A stretch of 5,311 bases of DNA from Bacteroidaceae bacterium. GTDB lineage: Bacteria; Bacteroidota; Bacteroidia; Bacteroidales; Bacteroidaceae. Where the stretch lies: positions 1 to 5,311 of the forward strand of contig CAAGHW010000021.1 of the NCBI GenBank assembly GCA_900769765.1, given 5' to 3'. The position numbers were made by a program, and so were the translations under genes. Positions 1 to 5,289 of this stretch are shown here, one piece after another. Each line of letters begins with the position of its first letter. Positions within the stretch are counted from its first letter, which is position 1. The notes under the pieces were generated by a model. The model worked only from the letters and a program-made list of their open reading frames with translations. It had not been told where the DNA came from and did no database searches.

Positions 1-884
1 GACATTGCGACAATGTTATATCGTTGTGCTGTAGCCTTGTCTATTCCAAGATTATCGGCATACTGTATTATGAAAGTCCATACCATTATCTGTGCCGCAA
101 CATAGAACATCTGCGCCACAACGCCATAACGGTAACGACGATTATGCCATAAACGCCACAGAGTAACCTTATTGCTTACATATTGGGCTGTACTGTTGAC
201 ACGCGGTATCTTTTTAAGGGCAATCATCACGAATACCACAAGTACAATCACTCCCAACATCACATATGGATTGCGTATAATCTCAAGGTCGTGCAGACGG
301 ATTTCTGCCTTTTCAGCTACACTCAGGCCGTGGAATAGGATATTTCCAGCAGCATCACGCTTATCAGAAATAAGTTGCGGCAACACCACATTCGATGCGA
401 TTGCCATACCGACAAGCGAGCCCAGCGGATTAAAAGCCTGGGCAAGATTCAGACGTTGGGTCGATGTCTCTTTTGTTCCCAGCGAAAGAATAAGCGGATT
501 TGCTGTTGTCTCAAGAAATGCCAAACCGAATGTGAGTATGTAAAGAGAGAAACAGAAGAAAGAAAAAGCCTGATAATGCGCTGCAGGAATAAAAAGGAAA
601 GCGCCGAAGGCATATAACCCCAGGCCCAACAGTATTGCACTCTTATAGCTGAAACGACGAATAAACAAAGCGGCAGGAACTGCCATTGTAGCATATCCGC
701 CATAAAAGGCAAACTGCACTAACGCAGCCTGCGATGCAGGCAATTCCATCAATGTCTGGAAAGCCGCAACCATAGGATTTGTAATATCGTTCGCAAAGCC
801 CCACAATGCAAAAAGCAATGTGATGAGAGCGAATGTCAACAAATACTTCTTTTCTACCAGTTCAGGCTTATTCTTTTTATCCAT
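1..884 (-). CDS. fucP: L-fucose:H+ symporter FucP (MFS), C-terminus cut off by window edge
   Basis: Reading the minus strand from 884 gives an open frame of 294 codons that runs off the left edge. Family members have about 420-440 residues, so roughly two thirds is present. It is an inner-membrane major-facilitator permease of the FucP branch, which imports L-fucose with a proton. Diagnostic segments are FALWGFANDITNPMV (residues 25-39), FYGGYATMAVPAALF (60-74), LETTANP (124-130) and RLNLAQAFNPLGS soon after. Aligned without gaps to E. coli FucP, E125 matches the essential E135, but the essential D46 position is N36, with an Asp three residues earlier (D33). A soluble stretch follows the sixth membrane segment, as expected for the central loop. 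The chosen ATG has A at -3 and -6, favoured in Bacteroidota; an in-frame ATG at 893 would overlap the mutarotase stop in an ATGA arrangement. It is probably co-transcribed with the mutarotase. The family call is firm; L-fucose specificity is inferred. Confidence 0.93.
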   Translation of the reverse strand, partial: MDKKNKPELVEKKYLLTFALITLLFALWGFANDITNPMVAAFQTLMELPASQAALVQFAFYGGYATMAVPAALFIRRFSYKSAILLGLGLYAFGAFLFIPAAHYQAFSFFCFSLYILTFGLAFLETTANPLILSLGTKETSTQRLNLAQAFNPLGSLVGMAIASNVVLPQLISDKRDAAGNILFHGLSVAEKAEIRLHDLEIIRNPYVMLGVIVLVVFVMIALKKIPRVNSTAQYVSNKVTLWRLWHNRRYRYGVVAQMFYVAAQIMVWTFIIQYADNLGIDKATAQRYNIVAM

Positions 885-889
885 TATTC

Positions 890-1279
890 TCATTTATAAA
901 GATAAAAGATTCTCTCCATCATGCGCCATTTGTCATCAGACGATGCACCTTGAGCCGCAACCTGGAACTCCGACATATAATCCTCCCACTCCTGTTGGCG
1001 TGGCAAAGTCGCAAGACGCGCCATAGCACTGTCCCAATCAAAATCGACAGGAGTTTCCACAATCATAAAAAGACGGGTATCGACAAGATAAATCTCCATT
1101 TCAAGGATACCGACCTCTTTGATACCATCTATCACCTCGACCCACGCCTCACCCTCACCATGACGGCGACGGTATTCAGCAATCAGTTCCGGATTATCCT
1201 TCAAATCAAGAGTCTGACAGTAGCGTTTTACGGGACCGGAGTACTGTTTTACCTTATACCCTCCGTTATTCTGTTGCAT
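890..1279 (-). CDS. L-fucose/L-rhamnose mutarotase (RhaM family, DUF718)
   Basis: This 129-residue cytosolic protein belongs to the RhaM mutarotase family, ferredoxin-like dimers that interconvert alpha and beta anomers of 6-deoxyhexoses so that the isomerase receives the right form. The core starts near residue 17 (VKRYCQTLDL). It contains the signature EYRRRH (35-40), whose Tyr and His match the active-site Tyr/His of E. coli RhaM. Next come EVGILEMEIYLVDTRLFMIVE (split here as EVGILEMEIY at 55-64 and LVDTRLFMIVE at 65-75), RQQEW (94-98) and the C-terminal MMERIFYLYK. It is about 25 residues longer than E. coli RhaM, through an N-terminal extension and a longer loop near 76-83. The stop lies 5 nt before the fucP start, and the start lies 11 nt after the SPOR gene stop, so it sits inside an operon. 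Because its partner is a fucose permease, L-fucose is the more likely substrate; automatic annotation would usually call it L-rhamnose mutarotase. Confidence 0.9.
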   Translation of the reverse strand: MQQNNGGYKVKQYSGPVKRYCQTLDLKDNPELIAEYRRRHGEGEAWVEVIDGIKEVGILEMEIYLVDTRLFMIVETPVDFDWDSAMARLATLPRQQEWEDYMSEFQVAAQGASSDDKWRMMERIFYLYK

Positions 1280-1290
1280 GAAAATACAGA

Positions 1291-1779
1291 TTACTTGTTA
1301 TAAAGCAACCAGGCCTTCTGGAAATCGCTGTTGTTAGGATGTGCTGCCTTGAATTTCGCACGACTTGCAGCAGCCTCTTCCTTTGTATCAAACGAAGCAC
1401 ACACCACGCGATACATTCCCGATTCAGGATTCTGCACAACAATTGCGGAATAGCCCTTGTCCAAAAGCATATTACGGATTTTATCGGCATTCTCTTTTGT
1501 AGAATAGCTTCCACAAACCACACTGAAAGCCTTTAAAGCACCTTCATTACCCGAAGCAAGCACAACCTTTTCGGTACGATATGCTGTATCTTCAGCAACA
1601 TCCTTGATAGTTGATGAAGCAACAGGAGATATCTCGACTGCATCACTCTGTTGACCTTGACCCTCGGCAGCACGAGCCTGCTCATACGCAGCTTCGTATG
1701 CATTATTCTTTGATGACTTACATGATGAAACGGCAAGAACTGCGCCGATTGCCAAAACAATAACAAATATCTTTTTCAT
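1291..1779 (-). CDS. SPOR-domain lipoprotein
   Basis: The 162-residue product starts with a lipoprotein signal peptide: MKK, a hydrophobic run at 4-18, and a lipobox ending in Cys20 (AVSSC). A hydrophilic Ala/Glu/Gln-rich linker follows (about 21-80), then a SPOR domain at about 83-162. The SPOR domain shows the usual paired half-repeats, AFSVVCGSYSTKENADKIR (84-102) and YRVVCASFDTKEEAAASR (123-140). SPOR domains bind glycan strands stripped of stem peptides, typically at division septa, so the protein is probably a lipid-anchored periplasmic peptidoglycan binder. The residues after Cys20 (KSSKNN) do not resemble the acidic Bacteroides surface-export signal, which favours a periplasmic location. 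It is the first gene of the minus-strand unit, with a TAnnTTTG-type promoter just upstream and the mutarotase 11 nt downstream. There is no catalytic domain. Family and lipoprotein calls are firm; the cellular role is inferred. Confidence 0.9.
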   Translation of the reverse strand: MKKIFVIVLAIGAVLAVSSCKSSKNNAYEAAYEQARAAEGQGQQSDAVEISPVASSTIKDVAEDTAYRTEKVVLASGNEGALKAFSVVCGSYSTKENADKIRNMLLDKGYSAIVVQNPESGMYRVVCASFDTKEEAAASRAKFKAAHPNNSDFQKAWLLYNK

Positions 1780-1807
1780 AAATAAATTAATTAAGTCTTA
1801 TTTTCTA

Positions 1808-1839
1808 CAAAAATAACAATAAACTACAACAACATCAAA
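1808..1839 (-). promoter_or_regulatory. Bacteroides-type promoter for the SPOR-mutarotase-fucP unit
   Basis: On the minus strand there is a TATTTTTG box (1815 to 1808) that fits the Bacteroides -7 consensus TAnnTTTG exactly. A TTTG (1839 to 1836) lies 20 nt upstream of it, matching the -33 element and its usual spacing. The predicted transcript starts about 20-25 nt before the ATG at 1779. The A/T-rich background lowers specificity, but both boxes and the spacing agree. Confidence 0.6.
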
Positions 1840-1888
1840 AAAAAGGTATCCATTTTATTATTGTTTTACACATTTTTCACTATTCAAA

Positions 1889-1904
1889 TAATTTTGTATT
1901 TTTG
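1889..1904 (+). promoter_or_regulatory. Tandem Bacteroides -7 boxes upstream of the M64 gene
   Basis: Two back-to-back matches to the -7 consensus TAnnTTTG occur here, TAATTTTG (1889-1896) and TATTTTTG (1897-1904), 40-56 nt before the M64 start. No perfect -33 TTTG sits at the right distance; the best candidate is TTTC at 1875-1878, 18 nt before the second box. Either box could be used, giving a 5' leader of roughly 35-45 nt. Confidence 0.5.
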
Positions 1905-1944
1905 TAAGAGTCAAGAAAATAGTACGTTTACAAACCACATATAT

Positions 1945-3267
1945 ATGAAAAAAGCATTTTTGATTTTCACATTATCCCTAACACTTCTTTCGTGTTCCAC
2001 AAAAAAGGAAGTATACAACAACTACATACCATCAAACAACGACATTGTCTATAACGATTATTTCACAGAGAATACAATGCGTTTCGACTTTCACCATTCA
2101 GGTGACAGCAAGAACGAGATGTACCACTTCGACAGGGTCATACGCGAAGGCATGTGGGCCGGTTCAAAGATATCTTTGATAAACCCCTTCAATTATGGCG
2201 AACAGATGTTCAGGATAATAGACAATGCCACAGGAAATGTAATATACAAGAACAACTATTGTACCCTGTTCAACGAATGGCAGACAACACCTGAGGCCAC
2301 ACTCACAAGCCGTTCTTTCCCCGAAAGCGTAATATTCCCCGAGCCTAAAGAGAATTTCACAATAGAATTCTATGCCCGCAACAAAGTAAGCAAGATATGG
2401 GAAAAGAAGTATTCACAGGTTGTGAATGTCAAGAGCTACGACATACTCCCTCGCAAGAAACAACACGAGAGCTACGACATCCACATAGGAGGCAACATCG
2501 CCAACAGCCTCGACATTGTACTGTTGCCAGACGGCTTTACCGAAGAAGAGAAAGAGAAGTTCATCGAATCATGCAGAATGTGGAGCGACGCACTGTTCAG
2601 ATATGAGCCGTTCACACAGAACAGACACCGCATAAACATACGTGCCGTCTGGGCTGCATCAAAAGAGAAAGGCATAGACAAGCCGGGCATAGGCAAATGG
2701 GTTGACAACCTGCTCGACACACGTTTCTACACCTTCGACAGCGAACGCTATCAGATGACCGAAGAGTTCCAAAAAGTTCGTGACATTGCATCAAGCGTGC
2801 CTTATGAGAGTATATTCATACTCACAAACACCGACAAATACGGTGGCGGAGGCATATACAATTACTACGGATTAGGCTCTGCCGGCAATACAGGATACAC
2901 AGGCGAGGTGTACGTGCATGAGTTCGGACACTCACTGATGGGACTCGGCGATGAATATATCGAAAAAGGCAACACTGTGAGCGCACTCTACCCCGAAGGC
3001 AAAGAACCCTGGGAAGCCAATCTGACACGTTTTGTAAACTTCAAAGGCAAGTGGGAAGAGAAGATTGCCGAAGGAACTCCAATCCCTACAACCATTACAG
3101 AAGGCTCTACCGAAAAGGATTGGGTCATAGGAGCATACGAAGGCGGAGGATACCTTGAGAAAGGTATTTACCGAGGCTGGCCCGAGTGTATGATGAAAGC
3201 ATTGACCGAGTTCTGCCCGATATGTCAGGAAGCAATCGTCAGATACCTCGATTACCTCTGCAAATAA
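1945..3267 (+). CDS. Peptidase M64 (IgA-peptidase-like) zinc metallopeptidase, lipoprotein
   Basis: The start at 1945 gives 440 residues that begin with a lipoprotein signal: MKK, a hydrophobic run at 4-15, and lipobox LLSC with Cys17. The frame is open further upstream to 1861, but that extension lies in the promoter region. Residues about 22-165 match the M64 N-terminal beta domain. The catalytic domain follows, with the family-typical SLDIVLLPDGFTEEE (188-202), GGGGIYNYYG (300-309), and the zinc motif HEFGH (325-329) in which E326 is the catalytic base. GLGDEY (333-338) may supply a third metal ligand. A Cys-containing tail reads PECMM (413-417) and FCPICQEA (423-430). The length suits Bacteroides M64 proteins. 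The family is named after a clostridial IgA protease, but most members, including this one, have unknown substrates. It is probably anchored in the periplasm or outer membrane; CSTKKE after the lipobox is not a clear surface-export signal. The J-domain gene starts 62 nt downstream with no terminator between them. Confidence 0.92.
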   Translation: MKKAFLIFTLSLTLLSCSTKKEVYNNYIPSNNDIVYNDYFTENTMRFDFHHSGDSKNEMYHFDRVIREGMWAGSKISLINPFNYGEQMFRIIDNATGNVIYKNNYCTLFNEWQTTPEATLTSRSFPESVIFPEPKENFTIEFYARNKVSKIWEKKYSQVVNVKSYDILPRKKQHESYDIHIGGNIANSLDIVLLPDGFTEEEKEKFIESCRMWSDALFRYEPFTQNRHRINIRAVWAASKEKGIDKPGIGKWVDNLLDTRFYTFDSERYQMTEEFQKVRDIASSVPYESIFILTNTDKYGGGGIYNYYGLGSAGNTGYTGEVYVHEFGHSLMGLGDEYIEKGNTVSALYPEGKEPWEANLTRFVNFKGKWEEKIAEGTPIPTTITEGSTEKDWVIGAYEGGGYLEKGIYRGWPECMMKALTEFCPICQEAIVRYLDYLCK

Positions 3268-3291
3268 CACACAGAATACTTCATCAACCAC

Positions 3292-3337
3292 AATGCCATA
3301 ACAATTGTTTTACTATAAAACTTTTGATTATGGCATT
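3292..3337 (+). promoter_or_regulatory. Long imperfect hairpin enclosing the J-domain gene start codon
   Basis: The RNA can fold into one hairpin. AAUGCCAUAA (3292-3301) pairs perfectly with UUAUGGCAUU (3328-3337), A3327 is bulged, CAA (3302-3304) pairs with UUG (3324-3326), UU/UU forms an internal loop (3305-3306 / 3322-3323), and GUUUUA (3307-3312) pairs with UAAAAC (3316-3321) around a CUA loop. That is 19 pairs in 46 nt. The start codon at 3330-3332 lies inside the outer stem, so folding should block initiation. Because the gene encodes a heat-shock-type co-chaperone, a thermosensor is a plausible role. The pairing is seen directly; the function is inferred. Confidence 0.6.
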
Positions 3338-4232
3338 TATCGATTATTACAAAGTTCTCGGAGTTGACAAGAGCGCGACTCAAGAGGAGATAAGAAAGGC
3401 CTACCGCAAACAGGCCAAAAGATACCACCCCGACATAAACAAGGACGACCCGCAGGCAAAAGAGCGTTTTCAGGAGATAAACGAAGCGAACGAAGTGCTC
3501 GGCGACCCTGAGAAACGCAAGAAATATGATGAATACGGAGAACATTGGCGACATGCCGACGAATACGAGGCACAACGCCGTCAATACTCCGACAACAGGA
3601 ACGGAACATACGATTTCGGAGGCTTTGGCGGATTCGGTGATTTCAGCGGTAACGAAGCCAATGCAAGCGGTTTCAGCGATTTCTTCGAGCAGCTGTTCGG
3701 CAACAGTTTCAGAGGACGGCAGACCAAGAGAGGAAAAGACCTGCAAGCAACCTTATCTATAACATTGCAGGAAGCTGCGACAGAGCACAAGCAGACATTC
3801 AGCATCAACAACGAGACAATACGCATAAACATTCCTGCAGGAATAAGCGACGGACAGAAAATAAAGATAAAAGGACATGGAGCCATGCTCAACGGAGCAC
3901 GTGGCGACCTTTACATAACATTCCACATAGAGCCTGACAACCGTTTCACCCGCGACGGCAACGACCTGCACACTACCCTTTCCACAGACCTTTACACCAT
4001 GCTTTTGGGCGGAACGGTAATAGTGCCGACTCTTACAGGAGAAGCAAAAGTAGCTATAAAGCCGGGCACACAGCCCGACAGCAAGCTGCGTCTGCGCGGA
4101 AAAGGAATGCCAGAATACAAGAAAGAAGGTGCAAACGGAGACCTCATAATCACGTTGAAAGTCGTTCTACCAACCCTGAATGAGAGACAGAAAGAGATAC
4201 TCGAAAAACTAAAAGAGGCTGCAAACGGATAA
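3330..4232 (+). CDS. cbpA: Class B J-domain co-chaperone (CbpA/DnaJ type)
   Basis: The 300-residue cytosolic protein stimulates the ATPase of DnaK and delivers non-native clients to it. The J domain spans about residues 4-69, starting IDYYKVLGV, with the essential HPD at 33-35 and KKYDEYG at 64-70. A Gly/Phe-rich stretch follows (FGGFGGFGDFSG, 96-107, then SGFSDFFEQLFG, 113-124). Two beta client-binding domains follow, with GKDLQATLSITLQEA at 135-149, RGDLYI at 191-196 and GGTVIVPTL at 227-235, and an amphipathic C-terminal tail (LNERQKEILEKLKEA, 283-297). No CxxCxGxG zinc repeats are present, so this is a class B protein close to CbpA (306 residues in E. coli) rather than canonical DnaJ. The frame extends upstream to 3186, but that extension lies over the M64 gene, and homology begins at this ATG. 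The start codon is buried in the hairpin at 3292-3337. No CbpM modulator gene follows; the next gene is convergent. Confidence 0.93.
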   Translation: MAFIDYYKVLGVDKSATQEEIRKAYRKQAKRYHPDINKDDPQAKERFQEINEANEVLGDPEKRKKYDEYGEHWRHADEYEAQRRQYSDNRNGTYDFGGFGGFGDFSGNEANASGFSDFFEQLFGNSFRGRQTKRGKDLQATLSITLQEAATEHKQTFSINNETIRINIPAGISDGQKIKIKGHGAMLNGARGDLYITFHIEPDNRFTRDGNDLHTTLSTDLYTMLLGGTVIVPTLTGEAKVAIKPGTQPDSKLRLRGKGMPEYKKEGANGDLIITLKVVLPTLNERQKEILEKLKEAANG

Positions 4233-4246
4233 AATCCGCGCAGCCT
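4205..4246 (-). terminator. Intrinsic terminator of the tspO unit, overlapping the cbpA 3' end
   Basis: An inverted repeat pairs AGGCTGC (4216-4222) with GCAGCCT (4240-4246), and CGGAT (4226-4230) with ATCCG (4234-4238). A 3-nt loop and a small internal loop (AAA/C) complete it. Read on the minus strand, the stem is followed by the T-rich run CTTTTAGTTTTTC (4215 to 4203), as in a Rho-independent terminator, about 22 nt past the tspO stop. The plus side has no U tract, although the hairpin spans the cbpA stop codon and could still define that mRNA end. Confidence 0.72.
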
Positions 4247-4268
4247 TACAAGAGCAATACCCACACAA

Positions 4269-4733
4269 TCAGTTGTTGATTACCACGTACAGGTTCAGAT
4301 ACCCTGCAAATATCAGCCACAACAGATAAGGGATATTCATTATAGCAGCCCACTTATGTTGTGTATAACTGCCTGCGACATACACCACAACAACCATAAA
4401 CAGCACAACAAGGACAACAAATCCCAATACCGGGGATTGCATATAGAAGAAACAGAAGCTCCATAGCATATTAAGTGCCAGCTGCACTATAAACACAAGT
4501 ATCAGTGTCCACGAATAGACCGTGCGCGTATTCCACACCAACCCGGCAGAGATACCCATAAGCAGATAGAGCACACTCCATACTATAGAAAAGACAATTC
4601 CCGGAGGAGTCAAAGCCGACTTGTCAAGAACGGGATACCACACCATCATCGATTCACGCTGCAACAGCATGGATATATACCCTACAAGAAACGAAATCAA
4701 GACAAACTGAAGAATAGGAACAAATGCTTTCAT
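4269..4733 (-). CDS. tspO: TspO/MBR family membrane protein
   Basis: The product is 154 residues with five predicted membrane helices (about 4-24, 44-66, 74-98, 101-121 and 129-151). It belongs to the TspO/mitochondrial benzodiazepine receptor family, which binds porphyrins and related ligands and affects tetrapyrrole and stress physiology in bacteria. Family hallmarks are MVWYPVLDKSALTPPGIVFS (30-49), VWSVLYLLMGISAGLVW (51-67), LALNMLWSFCFF (85-96) and the last-helix pattern IPYLLWLIFAGYLNLY (134-149). The aromatic residues expected to line the ligand cavity (W32, W91, W139) are present. The start at 4733 gives the usual family length. The same frame is open to a TTG at 4796, but that extension would encode the inverted repeat at 4744-4780 and is unlikely to be protein. 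It lies 67 nt downstream of the DUF456 gene on the same strand, converges on cbpA, and is followed by a terminator. The physiological ligand here is unknown. Confidence 0.93.
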   Translation of the reverse strand: MKAFVPILQFVLISFLVGYISMLLQRESMMVWYPVLDKSALTPPGIVFSIVWSVLYLLMGISAGLVWNTRTVYSWTLILVFIVQLALNMLWSFCFFYMQSPVLGFVVLVVLFMVVVVYVAGSYTQHKWAAIMNIPYLLWLIFAGYLNLYVVINN

Positions 4734-4743
4734 TGGATATATA

Positions 4744-4780
4744 TTTATAAAAGTGACTGCAAAGCAATCACTTTTATAAA
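4744..4780 (-). repeat. 17-bp RNA hairpin in the DUF456-tspO intergenic gap
   Basis: TTTATAAAAGTGA (4744-4756) and TCACTTTTATAAA (4768-4780) are perfect inverted arms of 13 bp. Inside them, TGC (4758-4760) pairs with GCA (4764-4766) around a 3-nt loop. The remaining position (4757/4767) is C/A on the plus strand but G-U on the minus strand, so only the tspO-sense RNA forms an unbroken 17-pair stem. It ends 10 nt before the tspO ATG. No U tract follows, so a simple terminator is unlikely. Possible roles are translational control, mRNA processing or stabilisation, or a protein-binding site. Confidence 0.65.
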
Positions 4781-4789
4781 CAGACATAT

Positions 4790-4812
4790 ATATCAAATGT
4801 TCATTTGGATAT
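4790..4812 (-). repeat. Short bulged inverted repeat across the DUF456 stop codon
   Basis: ATATCAAATG (4790-4799) is complementary to CATTTG plus GATAT (4802-4812), with one unpaired base in the right arm and a 2-nt centre. It overlaps the DUF456 stop codon at 4801-4803 and lies 9 nt from the larger hairpin. The low G/C content makes it a weak structure that could be chance in A/T-rich DNA. Confidence 0.35.
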
Positions 4813-5289
4813 GATATTCCAGACCTGGGAACATACCATCACAAGAACCACAATTCCATATATCAGTTTTATACCTGTTGTAAGCATAAATGCCATGAAT
4901 GTCATAGCGGCTATGCCAAAAGCCTTGTCCGTAGGTGTCTTCGCAAGCAATTCTCCTATAAAAGCGCCCATGAACGGACCGACAATAACTCCCAGCGGAC
5001 CTACCAGCAAGCCAACCACAAGACCAATCGTTGCCCCCCATGTTCCGCTTTTTGAGCCACCCGTCTTTTTTGCGAACCACACAGGGGCAATATAATCCAC
5101 TATCGTTATGACAACAGCAAGCACACCCGTCACAACAAGTTCTGTCGTAGAGATGTCATTGCCTGTACACAGCAATAATAACAACAGTGCGGCAAAGCCT
5201 ATAGGAGGACCGGGCAACACAGGCAGCACGGCACCGGCAAGCCCGACAATCGCAAAGACTATAGCTAAAATTATATAAAGATATTCCAT
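4801..5289 (-). CDS. DUF456 family integral membrane protein
   Basis: This 162-residue, very hydrophobic protein has about four to five membrane segments (near 4-22, 28-42, 48-66, 84-115 and 124-155). The family pattern includes the N-terminal LAGAVLPVLPGPPIGF (17-32), DYIAPVWFAKKTGGSKSGTW (65-84) and a glycine-zipper-like run of GATIGLVVGLLVGPLG (85-100) plus GPFMGAFIGELL (104-115). The length is usual for DUF456. No biochemical function is established for the family; glycine-rich repeats suggest close helix packing. The start ATG is at 5289, and only 22 nt of upstream sequence is visible, with no clear promoter. A TGA at 5296 to 5294 in another frame could be the end of an upstream co-transcribed gene, but this cannot be tested here. 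tspO follows on the same strand, so the two membrane proteins may share a transcript. Confidence 0.88.
   Translation of the reverse strand: MEYLYIILAIVFAIVGLAGAVLPVLPGPPIGFAALLLLLLCTGNDISTTELVVTGVLAVVITIVDYIAPVWFAKKTGGSKSGTWGATIGLVVGLLVGPLGVIVGPFMGAFIGELLAKTPTDKAFGIAAMTFMAFMLTTGIKLIYGIVVLVMVCSQVWNIISK

Noticed and set aside
172..617. Plus-strand open frames at 172-543 and 375-617
   Set aside because: They lie antisense to fucP, whose minus-strand frame has strong transporter homology; their translations show no recognisable domain.
820..1303. Plus-strand open frames across the mutarotase and the fucP start
   Set aside because: They are antisense to a clear RhaM-family gene and carry no domain or credible initiation context.
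1901..1934. Inverted repeat TTTGTAA (1901-1907) / TTACAAA (1928-1934) as an operator before the M64 gene
   Set aside because: Only 7 A/T-rich pairs with a 20-nt spacer, overlapping the -7 box. Such repeats are expected by chance in this composition, and there is no regulator nearby to match it.
1861..1944. N-terminal extension of the M64 protein to 1861
   Set aside because: It would cover the promoter boxes and place 28 residues before a well-formed lipoprotein signal that begins at the ATG at 1945.
3319..3326. AACTTTTG as a -7 promoter box for cbpA
   Set aside because: It differs from TAnnTTTG at the first position, and a start about 7 nt downstream would fall at or beyond the ATG at 3330. 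The bases are better explained as part of the hairpin.
3252..3746. Minus-strand frame of 164 codons opposite the J-domain gene
   Set aside because: It is a shadow of the highly conserved J-domain coding sequence; the hydrophobic look arises from complementing Lys/Glu-rich codons.
4744..4780. Treating the tspO upstream hairpin as an intrinsic terminator
   Set aside because: The minus-strand tail after the stem is TATATATCC rather than a U run, and the outer stem is A/T-rich, so termination is not the best explanation.
4734..4796. N-terminal extension of TspO to the TTG at 4796
   Set aside because: The extra 21 residues would be encoded mostly by the hairpin, lack family support, and precede an ATG that already gives the standard TspO length.
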